Assembly (NCBI RefSeq): GCF_023073335.1
Contig: NZ_JADPJG010000033.1
Span: 1-57,441, forward strand
Reading direction: 5' to 3'
From: Bradyrhizobium sp. 21
GTDB lineage: Bacteria > Pseudomonadota > Alphaproteobacteria > Rhizobiales > Xanthobacteraceae
Length of the DNA stretch: 57,441 nucleotides
Within the stretch, counting starts at the first letter, position 1; every line of letters starts with the position of its first letter. Position numbers and translations under genes: made by a program. The notes beneath the pieces were generated by a model. The model made no database searches. It was not told where the DNA came from and saw only the letters and a list, made by a program, of their open reading frames with translations. Positions 43,405-53,465 of the stretch are shown here, piece by piece.

Positions 43405-45147
43405 CTACTCGGTGCCTTCAGAGCGGAAGATCGAGATCGAGATCGCGCGCCCTTGCGAGAAATTGTAGCCGTCGATCCGCGTGCCAACCTTGTAGCGCAG
43501 CCCGATTGCCTCGGCGCGCTGCACGAAGCCGCGCTCCGAACGCTGCTCGATCAGCGCGAAACGGCAGCTGCCCTGCCTCAGGAAATCCGCCGCGCCCGAG
43601 CCGTCGGTGAGCAGCGTCTGCGTGCCCGTCAGGAAGACGAGGCTCGGCTCGTGATAACCGGCCGCGGCCGCCTTCGGTCCGACGCAGGTGACGTTGCGCA
43701 ACGCGCGCGCGACCTCGATGCTCGGAAACACCGGCGTCAGCGACGGCAGCACGATGCCGTAGACCACAACCGCGAGCATCAGGGCTGCCACCAGCGCGTT
43801 GAGCAGCGAGCGCTCGGCGTGGTTGTTGTCATGGAGCCACCAGGCGAACAGGCCGAAGATCAGCGAGGCCGCGATGAACGGCCAGGCCACGAAGGCCGGC
43901 TGCCGCGTCAGCATGACCGCGCCGACCACGGCGATGATGGAGCCGAGTGCAGGGATCGCGAACCACCAGGCCGAGCCGCGCATCAGCCAGGACCGCGACA
44001 GCACGCGCCGCTCCAGCGCACCGACGGTGAGGATCGCGATCGCAGGGTATAGCGGCAGCACGTAATGCGGCAGCTTGGTCAGCACCGCCTCGAACACGAT
44101 CCAGGACGGGACCAGCCAGGCCAGCAGGAATTGCGCGCCGGGCTCGCGCCGCGCGCGCCAGACCGCGGGCGCCGCCATTGCCGCGAGCGGCGCGCCCGGC
44201 CAGAACGTGATCCAGAACAGCGCCAGGTACAGTCCGGGCGGCGCGCCATGGGATTCCTGGGCCCCCAACTTGCTCAGCATGTCGCCGCCGACGGAATCGG
44301 CGAAGAAGGCATCGCCCGCGCGCCAGAAGATCGCGACGAACCAGGGCAGCACCAGCACCAGCGTCCACATCAGGCCCCAGAGGGGACGCAGCTTCCATAG
44401 CCAGGAGGCATCGCGGTCCTGGATCGCGAGCGCCACGATGGTCAGGCCTGCGAACATCAGGATCAGCGGGCCCTTGATAAGGATGCCTACGGCAAGCGCG
44501 GTCCAGAAGATCGCGGGCCAGCTCCAGGGCGGATGGGTGTCGTCCTCGGCGCGCTGCCACGAAAGGTAGGCCCGCGCCATCGCGCCCATCGCGGCGACCA
44601 CGCAGAACAGCAGCATCGCGTCGGTTTTCGCAAGCCGCGCCTCGACGCCGAGCAGCACGGAGGCGCTCATCAGCAGCGCGGCCAGCACCGCAGCACGCCG
44701 CGTGACGAAGCCGAGCGCCGTCCAATAGGTCATGAGAACGGCGCCGATCGCGCCGATCAGCGAGGGGAGACGATAGACCCAGATGCGCAATTCGGCGCGC
44801 GGCAGACCGAGCGCCGATGCCGTCTCGACCGCGGCCGATTGCAACCAGTAGATGCCCACCGGCTTCTTGTAGCGGACGTCCTCCTGGAAGCGGATGTCGA
44901 CATAGTCGCCGCTCTCGACCATCTGCTTGGTGGCCTGCGCGAAGCGCGCCTCGTCGCGGTCGACAGGCGGAATCGTGAAGAAGCCCGGCAGGAACAGCAG
45001 CAGCGCGCAGAGCAGCAGGAAGGCGACGGCGCGGGCGTGGCTGGCCGTGGCGACGTCGAGCAGCGACACCAGCCGGCTGCCCGGATTGACGGGCGATTTC
45101 GGCTCGCGCGGAGCACCAAAACGGGGGCTTGGATAGGTCTCGGCCAT
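43405..45147 (-). CDS. ArnT-like GT39 membrane glycosyltransferase
   Basis: 580 residues with about twelve membrane helices. The first periplasmic loop has the GT-C acidic motif PPVDRDEARFAQATKQM and then RYKKPVGIYWLQ, matching ArnT/PMT-type enzymes that use polyprenyl-phosphate sugars. Probably transfers the sugar loaded by the GT2 partner to lipid A or another envelope acceptor on the periplasmic face. First gene of a four-gene unit (GT39, PAP2, GT2, LAB_N). Bradyrhizobial lipid A carries galacturonic acid and mannose, so those sugars are candidates; the actual one cannot be read here. Confidence 0.9.
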   Translation of the reverse strand: MAETYPSPRFGAPREPKSPVNPGSRLVSLLDVATASHARAVAFLLLCALLLFLPGFFTIPPVDRDEARFAQATKQMVESGDYVDIRFQEDVRYKKPVGIYWLQSAAVETASALGLPRAELRIWVYRLPSLIGAIGAVLMTYWTALGFVTRRAAVLAALLMSASVLLGVEARLAKTDAMLLFCVVAAMGAMARAYLSWQRAEDDTHPPWSWPAIFWTALAVGILIKGPLILMFAGLTIVALAIQDRDASWLWKLRPLWGLMWTLVLVLPWFVAIFWRAGDAFFADSVGGDMLSKLGAQESHGAPPGLYLALFWITFWPGAPLAAMAAPAVWRARREPGAQFLLAWLVPSWIVFEAVLTKLPHYVLPLYPAIAILTVGALERRVLSRSWLMRGSAWWFAIPALGSIIAVVGAVMLTRQPAFVAWPFIAASLIFGLFAWWLHDNNHAERSLLNALVAALMLAVVVYGIVLPSLTPVFPSIEVARALRNVTCVGPKAAAAGYHEPSLVFLTGTQTLLTDGSGAADFLRQGSCRFALIEQRSERGFVQRAEAIGLRYKVGTRIDGYNFSQGRAISISIFRSEGTE

Positions 45148-45197
45148 TGGTTCCGCTTACGCTGAAACCGCCATCGCCACAACCGCTTGAGGCAGGG

Positions 45198-47324
45198 TCA
45201 TTGAATTCGAATGACAACTGTGTCCGCGGCGCCAGTGGCGTCGATCACGGTCAGCCGCGCAAAGCCCGGACCGGGCGGATCGATCAGGCGCTGGCGCCGT
45301 CCGTCGATCTCACCCAGCGACGTTCCGTTAACCATGACGGTCATGGGCAGGACACCGCCGGCGACCTTGACCGGCATGGCTGCGCCTGCCTCGCCGGCGG
45401 ACCGGTCGACGTCAATCCGCGAGCCGTTCAGCGGAAACTGAATATGGAGCGCCTGCTCGCCGCCCGTCCGCACCAATTCTCCGACCGGCCGGAACCGCTT
45501 GAGTGGCAACGGCAGCTTCGCGTTGCTGGCGACCAGGGTTCCCTTCGGCGGCTTCGGCAGCGGCGTCAGCGTCTTGCCCGTCCGGGCGAAAGCGTCGAAC
45601 AGGATCGGTGCGGCGGCGACGCGGCCGATCAGGCCCGGAACCGGTGCGCCGTCGGGCCGGCCGACCCAGACGCCGATGGTCATGCGGCCGTCGAAGCCCA
45701 TCGACCAGGCGTCGCGATAGCCATAGGAGGTGCCGGTCTTGAAGGCGATGCGGTTGTGGGCGGCGTTCTCCGGCGGCGGGGTGCCCAGCAGCACATTGCC
45801 GACCTGCCAGGCCGCAACCTGATCCAGCAGTCGCAGCGGCTCGCGATCGTCCCTGTCAGCCATGATCTCGCGCAGCGGCTTGGTGGTGCCGAGCCGGGCG
45901 AAGCCCGCATAAAGCTGGGCGAGGTCCTGCAGCGTCACGCCGACGCCGCCGAGGCCCATGGCGAGCCCCGGCGCTTCATCCTTGGGCAGCACCAGATTGC
46001 CGCCGGCCTGGCGCAGCCGCGAGGCCAGCCGGCTCGCGCCGACGCGGTCGAGCAGCACGATCGCCGGCACGTTCAGCGACATCTGCAGCGCCTTCTTCAC
46101 CGGCACCGTGCCCTGAAACGTCATGTCGAAATTTTCCGGCGCGTAGGAGCCGAAACGGACCGGGCGGTCGTCGATCAGGCTGTCGGGGTGGACAAAACCG
46201 TCCTCGAAGGCGAGGCCATAGATGAAAGGCTTCAGCGTCGAGCCCGGCGAGCGGATCGCGCGGGTCATGTCGACCTGCCCTGCCCGGCGCTCGTCGAAAT
46301 AATCCGCCGAGCCGACGCGCGCGAGCACGTCGCCGCTCTCGTTGTCGACGACGATGATGCCGACCGAGATGTTCGGCCCCAGCGCAATGGCACGGTCGCG
46401 CGCCAGCGGCTCCAGCACCTTCTGCAGATTCGCATCCAGCGTCAGCTTGATGACCGGCGTGTCCTTGACGGTGGAGAGCGCGCTGTCGGAGGCATGCGGC
46501 GCCAGGATCGGCATCGGCTTGCGCAGCTTTGGCACGGACACGGCCTTGGCCTGCGTCGCATCCTCAGTGCTGACCACATGCTCCTCGACCATGCGGTCAA
46601 GCACGCGATCGCGGGCTTTAAGCGCCGCGTCGGGATAGCGGTCGAGCCTGCGGGTCTCCGGCGACTGCGGCAGCGCGACCAGCAAAGCGGCTTCGGCCAG
46701 CGACAGCCGCTTCGGCTCCTTGCCGAGATAGGCGATCGAGGCGGCACGAATGCCTTCAAGATTGCCGCCATAGGGCGCGAGCGCGAGGTAGAGGTCGAGG
46801 ATCTCAGCCTTGCTCATGCTGCGTTCGATCTCGATCGCGCGCACGATCTGACGCAGCTTCGCGGAGAGCGAGCGCTGCCGCCGCGGCTCCATCAGCCGCG
46901 CGAGCTGCATCGAGATGGTCGAGCCGCCCGAGACGATGTGGCCGCGCGTCCCAAGCTGCAAGGCGGCGCGTCCCAGCGCGAGCGGGTCGAGACCGTTATG
47001 GGCGTAGAAGCGTCGGTCCTCATAGGCGAGCAGCAGCTTCAAATATGTGGGATCGACATTCGCTTTGGCATCGACAGGCAGCCGCCAGCGGCCGTCCGCC
47101 ATCGCATAGGCGCGCAGCAGCTTGCCGTTGCGGTCGACGACGGTGGTGGATACTTGGCGCGACTCGTCGAACGGCAAAGGGCCGAGGGAATAGACCCAGC
47201 CGATGAAGGTGCCGATGGCGAGGATGAAGGCGAGCGCGAGGCCAGAGAGGACGCGCATAGTCGCGCGCCCTGCTCTGCTGCTGTCGTTCCCAGAAACGCG
47301 ATCAGCCTCGTTCATCTCACTCAC
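45198..47324 (-). CDS. pbpC: Penicillin-binding protein 1C
   Basis: 708 residues. One N-terminal membrane anchor (about 25-46). A GT51 glycosyltransferase domain has the catalytic glutamate E102 in YEDRRFY and GGSTISMQLARL. The transpeptidase has S362-x-x-K365 (SPGSTLKP), SLN at 416-418 and KTG at 529-531. The C-terminal ~90 residues are the BiPBP-C beta domain of PBP1C. It polymerises and crosslinks peptidoglycan, perhaps in repair. The ATG overlaps the alpha-2-macroglobulin stop by four bases, the conserved yfhM-pbpC pairing. Confidence 0.94.
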   Translation of the reverse strand: MSEMNEADRVSGNDSSRAGRATMRVLSGLALAFILAIGTFIGWVYSLGPLPFDESRQVSTTVVDRNGKLLRAYAMADGRWRLPVDAKANVDPTYLKLLLAYEDRRFYAHNGLDPLALGRAALQLGTRGHIVSGGSTISMQLARLMEPRRQRSLSAKLRQIVRAIEIERSMSKAEILDLYLALAPYGGNLEGIRAASIAYLGKEPKRLSLAEAALLVALPQSPETRRLDRYPDAALKARDRVLDRMVEEHVVSTEDATQAKAVSVPKLRKPMPILAPHASDSALSTVKDTPVIKLTLDANLQKVLEPLARDRAIALGPNISVGIIVVDNESGDVLARVGSADYFDERRAGQVDMTRAIRSPGSTLKPFIYGLAFEDGFVHPDSLIDDRPVRFGSYAPENFDMTFQGTVPVKKALQMSLNVPAIVLLDRVGASRLASRLRQAGGNLVLPKDEAPGLAMGLGGVGVTLQDLAQLYAGFARLGTTKPLREIMADRDDREPLRLLDQVAAWQVGNVLLGTPPPENAAHNRIAFKTGTSYGYRDAWSMGFDGRMTIGVWVGRPDGAPVPGLIGRVAAAPILFDAFARTGKTLTPLPKPPKGTLVASNAKLPLPLKRFRPVGELVRTGGEQALHIQFPLNGSRIDVDRSAGEAGAAMPVKVAGGVLPMTVMVNGTSLGEIDGRRQRLIDPPGPGFARLTVIDATGAADTVVIRIQ

Positions 47325-50300
47325 TTCGCCGCCCGCACCTCGACATTGCCCGTTCCGGTGCGGCCGTAGCGCGAGGGGTTGTACATGTCCTCGACATAGG
47401 CCTGCGGCAGCACGTATTTGCCGGGCGAGACCGCGCGCACGACATAGGCCACCGTGAAGACCGCCTTGGAATCCGAGGCCCGGTCGACCGCCGCCGTGAA
47501 GCGGTCGTCGCGGAACTCGGTATCTTCAGGCTCCTCGCCGTCCTCGATCCAACCCAACGTGCCGCTGTCGCCCGACGACACCAGTTTTGGGTTGTCGATC
47601 TCGAGGCCCGCGGGCAGATAGTCGGACACCATGATGTGGCCGTACTCGGGCTTGGCCTCGGTGATTTTCAACACCACGGCGAAGCGGTCGTTCTGCTTGA
47701 CCTTGCTGATGTCGGCGGGCTTGCCGTCGAGCGTAAAATAGCTGCGCTCGATCTTGAAGCCGTTGGACGCGGCCGGCTCCGGCGTCACCGGCGAGCCCGA
47801 CACGGAAATCACCGCCTGCACCGGCGCATCGCCAGTGTTGGTGATCTTGAGCGGCTTGCCGCTTAGCGTGTCCGCCTTGTAGCTGCGATAGAGCGCGGTC
47901 TTGACGCTCTGGCCGTCGACCTCGATCGAGAGGTTTTCCCTGGCCAGCGCGCGCGCCGCCAGCACCAGCCACGCGTTCTCCTGCGTGGAGGTGTAGGGCG
48001 TCAGCCCGCGCGCGGTCTCGACCCGCGACACCGCCTGCGTCAGCGTTGCCTTCGGCGCGTTGCCTTCGCTGGCAAGCGACACCAGCGCTGCGGCGTCGCG
48101 GAGCTGCGAGCCGTAATCGGTGCGGCCGAATTCCAGCACCGGCTTTGGCGCGAGGCTGTCGAGGGCTGCGCCATAGACCCGCTCAGCGCGGTTGCGATCG
48201 CCGACCAGCGCGAGCGCCGCCGCGAGCTGCGACTTCGCGATTGGCGTCGCGAGGTTGGAGAGCTTGGTGTCGGCGAGATAGCGGAGGTCGCCGATGGGCG
48301 CAGCGCCATTGCGCGCAAGCACGTAGAGGCCGTAGGCCAGATCGCGGCCGCCGTCCTTCTCCGGCTCGTTGCCGTTGACGACGGAGTTGCGGATACGATC
48401 TAGCGCGTTCTTGAACAGCACATCCGGCACCACAAAGCCCTTTTCGCGGGCACGGGTGAGGAAGTCCGTCACATAGGCATCCAGCCAGGCATCGTCGCCG
48501 CCGGCCGACCACAGGCCGAACGAGCCATTGGAGCCCTGACGCGCGAAGAGCCGCTCGATGGCGTCGCGGATGCGCTGATCGACCTCGGTGTCCATGGCCA
48601 GATGCGCGCCGGCCGCGAGATCGTTGACATAGAGCAGCGGCAGTGCGCGGCTGGTGATCTGTTCCGAGCAGCCATAGGGATAACGATCCAGCGCTTTGAG
48701 GATCGTCGCCGCATCGAGCGCGGTCGACAGGCTCGCCGAGACCGAGACGCTGCCGGTGCCCGGCACGAGGTCGGCGAACATGTCCGACGTCAGCGTCAGG
48801 CTCTCGCCCTTCGCCAGCGTCCGGATCGAGCGCCGCGCCAGCACCTGCGTCGCCGCCTTGACGTCGAGCGCATAGTGGCGCGCCAGCGCAAGGCCATTCG
48901 GTCCCTTGATGTCGACGTCGAGCGTTGCCTGCCCCGCCGCGGTCGCATCGATCGCAAGCGCGAACGAATTGCGCTGCTTGGCGGCGAGCTTGACCGTGGT
49001 TGCAGGATTGCCGGTCATCTTCACCGGGCCACCCGTCTTCACGTTGATGATGTAATCGCCGGCCTGGCCCTCGACATTGTCGATCTCGAGATTGACCGTG
49101 CCGTGGTCGCCGTTGAGCAGAAAGCGCGGCAGGGTCGTGGTCAGCACCACGGGATCGCGGATCACGACATCGGTGTTCGCGCGGCCGAGTTTTGAGGCGG
49201 TCCACGCCACCGCCATCACGCGCGCGGTGCCCGCGAACTCCGGAATGTCGAAGCTCACCTCGGCCGTGCCGTCGGCAGCGACCGTGACGATACCCGAATA
49301 GAGCGCGAGCGGCTGTTGCGCGGGCGGCGAGCCCTGCAGCTCGGCCGCACCGGCATCGCCGCCGGACTTGATCTGCCCGCGCGTGCCCGACATGCCGTCG
49401 ATCAGTTGCCCATAGAGATCGCGGATCTCCGCGCTCAGGCGGCGCTGGCCGAGATAATAGTCGTCCGGCGCCGGCGGCTTGTAATTGGTGAGGTTGAGAA
49501 TGCCGACATCGACCGCGGCAATCACGATCTTGGCGTCTTCGCCCGGATTGAGCCCGTCGAGCTTGACCGGGATCTTCAGCATCGCATTAGGCCGGATCAG
49601 CGCCGGCGGCGACAGCTTCACCTGGAGCGTGCGGGTCTGCTTGTCGATGCCGAACCACTTGAGGCCGATCGCGCGGCCGGGCATGCGTTGCGCGGCGGCA
49701 TCGAGCGGACGGCGCAACGTCGCCACCACATAGGCGCCGGTGCCCCAGTCCTTGCCGACCGGAAGCTTGACCTGCGCGGTGCCTTCCCTCACGTCGATGG
49801 TCTGCGTCGTCAGCAGGCGGTCGCCGAGCACATTGACGGTGAGCTTGCCGGCGCTGCGGACGTTGACCGACACCGTCATGGTGTCGCCGGAGGAATATTG
49901 CGGCTTGTCGATCGAGGTCTCCAGCAGGTCCGGCGTGTCGGCGCTGCCGTCGGAATACCAGCCGACGTCGAACTGCACGGAAGTCACCGGACCGTCGGCG
50001 TCGTTCGACTTGACGTCGAGCCGGTAGCGGCCAGGCTGGGGGTTGAGCGAAATCCGCGCCGGCTTGTCGGCGGCAACGACCACGTCACCGTCGGCGACGC
50101 GCGAGGTCGACTTGACCGGCTCGTACTCCCAGTAATTGTTCTGGCGATACCATTGGTAGCGCGACTCCATCTTCAGGAGCTCGTAGCGCAGGCCATCGCG
50201 GCGCAGCCTCTCGCCCTCGGGCGAGACGAACACGACATCGAACTCGGCCTTGTCGCCCTCGGCGACGTTCTTGTCAGCGAATAGCGGCTTGATGCCGATC

Positions 50301-52525
50301 ATGGCGTTGGCGGGCGCGACCGGCAGCACGATCTTGCGCTCGACGGCGCGGCCCCCCGTCTCGACCATGCGGACGAAGATCTGCGCCTCCTGCGGCCGCG
50401 ACGAGGCCGGCTGCTTGTCGAGCGTGACCGGGAAGGTCGCAACGCCATTGGCGTCGGCCTCGGGCAGGTTCTCCAGCGGCGTGCGTTCGTTCGAGGTGGT
50501 CTCCTCGTCGGCGACGCCGAACTGGTAGCCGGTAAAGCCCGGCCGTTCGCTCGCGGGTGCGACCAGCATGTCGCCTTCAAGTGCCAGGCCCGAGGCCGGC
50601 GCGCCATAAAGGAAATGGCCGTCGGCCTTAAGCTCCACTGGAGCGTTAGCTTTGATCAGCTTGTCCTTGGCGGACAAGTCGAATTCGATCCTGTCGGGGA
50701 CATAGTCCTCGACCATGAAGGTGGTCTCGCCAACCGAGGAGCCCTTTGGATCGGTGAAGGCGCGCACGCGCCAGGTCCCGGTCGGCACGGCCGAGTTGAG
50801 CGGCACGGACAGCGTGCGGCCGCCGGCGCCCTGGTCGGACAGCACGGCACGGCGGTATTCGACGCCGTCGGGGCGCTCGATCACCAGGGTCATCGGTCCA
50901 CCGGTGACGGCATTGCCCTGCCCGTCACGCAGCAGCGCTGTGAGATAGACGGTTTCGCTGGAGCGATAGACGCCGCGCTCGGCATAGACAAAGGCGTCGG
51001 CGCCTGATGGCACCGCGCGGCCCGAAACGCCGCGGTCGGACAGGTCGAAGGCGGAAGTCTTCAGGCTCAGGAAGGCATAGTCGGCCTTCTCGCCGGTGAC
51101 CGTCAGCATCGCCGGCGACAGGCCGCCCTCGCCGCGCGCAAGCCCCGCCTCGAACAGCACATGGCCGCTCTCGTCGGTCTTGCGCGTCGCCAAAATCTCG
51201 TTGTTGCGGGCGACCAGCCGCACTTCGGCCTTGCCGACCGGATCGGTCGAGGCCAGCGAGTTCACGAACACATGGATGCCGTCATTGCCGGAATAGGCGG
51301 TGACGCCGAGATCGGAGACGATGAACCATTGGGTGGCAAGCTGGTAGTCGTCGTCCGAGCCCGGGCCCTTGGCGGCCGCCGTCATCACATAGACACCGGG
51401 CTGGAGCTCGCCGAGCGCCTGATCGACCGGGAATGCGGTAGTGACGTCCTGGTTCAGCGTCATCGCGGTCGCGAGCTCGCCGGTCCAGACCTTGACGCCG
51501 CGCTCGCCGCCGAGATCGCTGAGCTGATATTTCGACAGCGTCTTCTGGAAATCACTGTCGACCACCGTGTTGATCAGATTGCGGTCGCCGATCCGGAAGA
51601 CGTTGATGTTGACCGCGGGTGTGTTGACGCTGACCACGGGAATGCCGCGCTGGCCGGTCCTCGGCAACACATAGGCGCGGCTGTTGAAGCGTACGAAGGG
51701 TTTGCGGTCGCGCACATAGACGTTGAACTCGGCCGATTTCGGCAGGCCTTCCTTCACGGTGGACGGCAGGCCGGCGCGTAAGTTGATGTTGTAGCGCTCG
51801 CCGTGCTTCAGCCCGTCGACGCAGAGCTGCTTGCCCTCGGCCGACAGCGCCGGCTTGTCCTGGCCCGCCAGCGCCAGATAGGGCGCGAAGTCGGTGCGTT
51901 TTGCCAGCTCCTCCGAGAACTGGAAGCAGGCGCGCGGGCTCGCCGAATCCGAGTCCACGGTGTAGTCGAGCAGCCGGAACCCGTGCTCGTCGCGCATCTT
52001 CTCATATTGCCCGCGGACGTCGGCGACCTCGCGCATGTCGAGCGACAGCCGCAGCGCATCCAGCGCCGGCCGCCAGAGTTTCCGTTCCGCGAGCGACTTG
52101 CCGAGGACGGCCAGCGCGTCGGCCTCCTCGCCCGCATTGCCGGCGCGCTGGTAGGCGATGTAGGCGGCAGTCGAGGCACGCTCCAGCAGGAACGTCTGCT
52201 CACTCGAGCTCTTCGGCGAGATCTGGAAGATGACTTTTGCCAGCCGCAGCCAGTTGCCTGCATCCTCGGGCGCGGTCGCCGCGATCTGGCCGAGCACCGA
52301 CAGGCCGGTGCGGTAGTCGTTGCGCCGGAAGGCGGCGTCGGCGTCGGTGCGCAAGCTCGTACCGGTCTTGGCGACGGGGCCGGCTTCGCCTTTGATCTGG
52401 GCCTCCAGCTTGATCGCGGAATCGGCGAGGTCGTCGCGCTTGAACGCCTTGTCTGCGGCGTGGGCCGCAGTCAGGCCGAACGCCAGCGCGGCGCAGATTG
52501 TGACGGCGCGAACCAGACCGATCAT
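47321..52525 (-). CDS. Bacterial alpha-2-macroglobulin (YfhM-type protease trap)
   Basis: 1734 residues from ATG 52525, giving a signal peptide ending AAHA-AD with no lipobox cysteine, so a soluble periplasmic form is predicted. A string of macroglobulin beta domains follows. The thioester motif CSEQ lies at C1286-Q1289 in YPYGCSEQITS, within an alpha-helical thioester domain, so covalent trapping is retained. The C-terminal receptor-like domain has YNPSRYGRTGTG. The family traps attacking proteases that enter after outer-membrane damage, while PbpC repairs the wall. A long upstream extension of the frame is not supported. Confidence 0.93.
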   Translation of the reverse strand: MIGLVRAVTICAALAFGLTAAHAADKAFKRDDLADSAIKLEAQIKGEAGPVAKTGTSLRTDADAAFRRNDYRTGLSVLGQIAATAPEDAGNWLRLAKVIFQISPKSSSEQTFLLERASTAAYIAYQRAGNAGEEADALAVLGKSLAERKLWRPALDALRLSLDMREVADVRGQYEKMRDEHGFRLLDYTVDSDSASPRACFQFSEELAKRTDFAPYLALAGQDKPALSAEGKQLCVDGLKHGERYNINLRAGLPSTVKEGLPKSAEFNVYVRDRKPFVRFNSRAYVLPRTGQRGIPVVSVNTPAVNINVFRIGDRNLINTVVDSDFQKTLSKYQLSDLGGERGVKVWTGELATAMTLNQDVTTAFPVDQALGELQPGVYVMTAAAKGPGSDDDYQLATQWFIVSDLGVTAYSGNDGIHVFVNSLASTDPVGKAEVRLVARNNEILATRKTDESGHVLFEAGLARGEGGLSPAMLTVTGEKADYAFLSLKTSAFDLSDRGVSGRAVPSGADAFVYAERGVYRSSETVYLTALLRDGQGNAVTGGPMTLVIERPDGVEYRRAVLSDQGAGGRTLSVPLNSAVPTGTWRVRAFTDPKGSSVGETTFMVEDYVPDRIEFDLSAKDKLIKANAPVELKADGHFLYGAPASGLALEGDMLVAPASERPGFTGYQFGVADEETTSNERTPLENLPEADANGVATFPVTLDKQPASSRPQEAQIFVRMVETGGRAVERKIVLPVAPANAMIGIKPLFADKNVAEGDKAEFDVVFVSPEGERLRRDGLRYELLKMESRYQWYRQNNYWEYEPVKSTSRVADGDVVVAADKPARISLNPQPGRYRLDVKSNDADGPVTSVQFDVGWYSDGSADTPDLLETSIDKPQYSSGDTMTVSVNVRSAGKLTVNVLGDRLLTTQTIDVREGTAQVKLPVGKDWGTGAYVVATLRRPLDAAAQRMPGRAIGLKWFGIDKQTRTLQVKLSPPALIRPNAMLKIPVKLDGLNPGEDAKIVIAAVDVGILNLTNYKPPAPDDYYLGQRRLSAEIRDLYGQLIDGMSGTRGQIKSGGDAGAAELQGSPPAQQPLALYSGIVTVAADGTAEVSFDIPEFAGTARVMAVAWTASKLGRANTDVVIRDPVVLTTTLPRFLLNGDHGTVNLEIDNVEGQAGDYIINVKTGGPVKMTGNPATTVKLAAKQRNSFALAIDATAAGQATLDVDIKGPNGLALARHYALDVKAATQVLARRSIRTLAKGESLTLTSDMFADLVPGTGSVSVSASLSTALDAATILKALDRYPYGCSEQITSRALPLLYVNDLAAGAHLAMDTEVDQRIRDAIERLFARQGSNGSFGLWSAGGDDAWLDAYVTDFLTRAREKGFVVPDVLFKNALDRIRNSVVNGNEPEKDGGRDLAYGLYVLARNGAAPIGDLRYLADTKLSNLATPIAKSQLAAALALVGDRNRAERVYGAALDSLAPKPVLEFGRTDYGSQLRDAAALVSLASEGNAPKATLTQAVSRVETARGLTPYTSTQENAWLVLAARALARENLSIEVDGQSVKTALYRSYKADTLSGKPLKITNTGDAPVQAVISVSGSPVTPEPAASNGFKIERSYFTLDGKPADISKVKQNDRFAVVLKITEAKPEYGHIMVSDYLPAGLEIDNPKLVSSGDSGTLGWIEDGEEPEDTEFRDDRFTAAVDRASDSKAVFTVAYVVRAVSPGKYVLPQAYVEDMYNPSRYGRTGTGNVEVRAAK

Positions 52526-52925
52526 GATGGACTCCCGGAAATCACGGCGAACGCCGCGGGCGCATAAAGTGCGCGGAAAGGTGACGGACTCAAGGCGACG
52601 GAACCAAAGGTGCAAATCGACGCATTCGCCATGGCGAGGCAAGCCCAGAGGTGACCGATCAAGATACCACCGCGCACGCCGTCCTGATGGCGCAGCAATA
52701 TCCGACCCGTCGACCGGCGGCCGTGTCCCGGAAGCTGGTCAGCGTTCCCGGCGATGTGATCCATCGTCCAGTCCGCTGCCGCTCAACCCGGCACCCTGAC
52801 ACCCCACCGTTCCGCTTTGTCGCGGCTTTGAGGAAAACGGTTCGGTTCAGACTTGGCGAAAGACGATATTTTTCATAATGGCATGGTAGATGAACAGCTG
52901 GCCTCCTAAACGGGCCGGCTAAGAC
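52526..52925. other. Intergenic region with the promoters of alpha-2-macroglobulin and tRNA-Arg
   Basis: 400 bases without a supportable gene. The right part should drive tRNA-Arg (see the putative promoter at 52853-52881). The left part precedes the macroglobulin gene on the other strand. Confidence 0.4.
52853..52881 (+). promoter_or_regulatory. Putative sigma70-type promoter of tRNA-Arg
   Basis: TTGGCG (52853-52858) and TAATGG (52876-52881) are 17 bases apart in an AT-rich stretch, 45 bases before the tRNA 5' end. This fits a housekeeping promoter with a short leader. Identified by eye only. Confidence 0.35.
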
Positions 52926-53002
52926 GGTCCCGTAGCTCAACTGGATAGAGCATCAGATTTCTACTCTGAGGGTTGCAGGTTCGATTCCTGCCGGGATCGC
53001 CA
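52926..53002 (+). tRNA. tRNA-Arg (UCU)
   Basis: 77 bases including encoded CCA. Acceptor GGTCCCG pairs with CGGGATC with one G-T pair. The anticodon stem CAGAT/CTCTG region holds the loop with anticodon TCT. The T-arm GCAGGTTCGATTCCTGC is perfect. tRNA-Arg genes are common integration sites; the segment downstream looks accessory, but no 3'-end duplicate was found in the window. Confidence 0.95.
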
Positions 53003-53150
53003 GTCTCCAAATCCGGGGACTTCGGCGACGGCGCCCATCAAGCAGCGTAATGCGGCACAGCTGCCAATCGATCTTCCTTCACGAACGCGTGGGTAACCTC
53101 GCCCCGGGCTTTCAACCGGCCAGGCCGGCTCTTACCTAGGTGCCGGCGAG

Positions 53151-53426
53151 TTGCGCCCGATAGGGATTCGGATGCCGGCCTACGAATGGACGAAAATGGC
53201 TATCGCATCTGCGGTGGCAATCGTCGCAATGTTGTATCTGGCAATCGACGCAGGCGTCGTGAACTCTAGTGCTATCACGAAACGAATCGAGACTGCGCGG
53301 GCTTCCATCGCGGGGACGGCGGTGAGTCAGTATCAGCTCGCCTTCGCGGTTCAGGCCTGGTCGGGTCGCGGCCACCAGAAGCCGGCTTTGAAGCCGGCCT
53401 TGGAAGAATGTCTGGTGACCGATTGA
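53151..53426 (+). CDS. Small hypothetical protein with one membrane segment
   Basis: 91 codons from ATG 53151; ATG 53172 and ATG 53196 are alternatives. A hydrophobic stretch (MAIASAVAIVAMLYLAIDAGVV) could be a membrane anchor or signal, followed by a soluble tail with a KPALKPALEE near-repeat. GC content is visibly lower than in the bulk of the window. No ribosome site is convincing and no family is recognised. It may be spurious. Confidence 0.35.
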   Translation: MRPIGIRMPAYEWTKMAIASAVAIVAMLYLAIDAGVVNSSAITKRIETARASIAGTAVSQYQLAFAVQAWSGRGHQKPALKPALEECLVTD

Positions 53427-53465
53427 TTTAGGCGCGGCGACAATCGGCCGGTCGCCGCGAAATCG

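Noticed and set aside
45129..47369. A 746-codon plus-strand frame opposite pbpC
   Set aside because: Antisense of a complete PBP1C with all catalytic motifs. No ribosome site or domain is visible on the plus strand.
53003..53465. Duplicate of the tRNA-Arg 3' end marking an attachment site
   Set aside because: I looked for a repeat of the T-arm and acceptor sequence downstream of the tRNA and saw none in the window.
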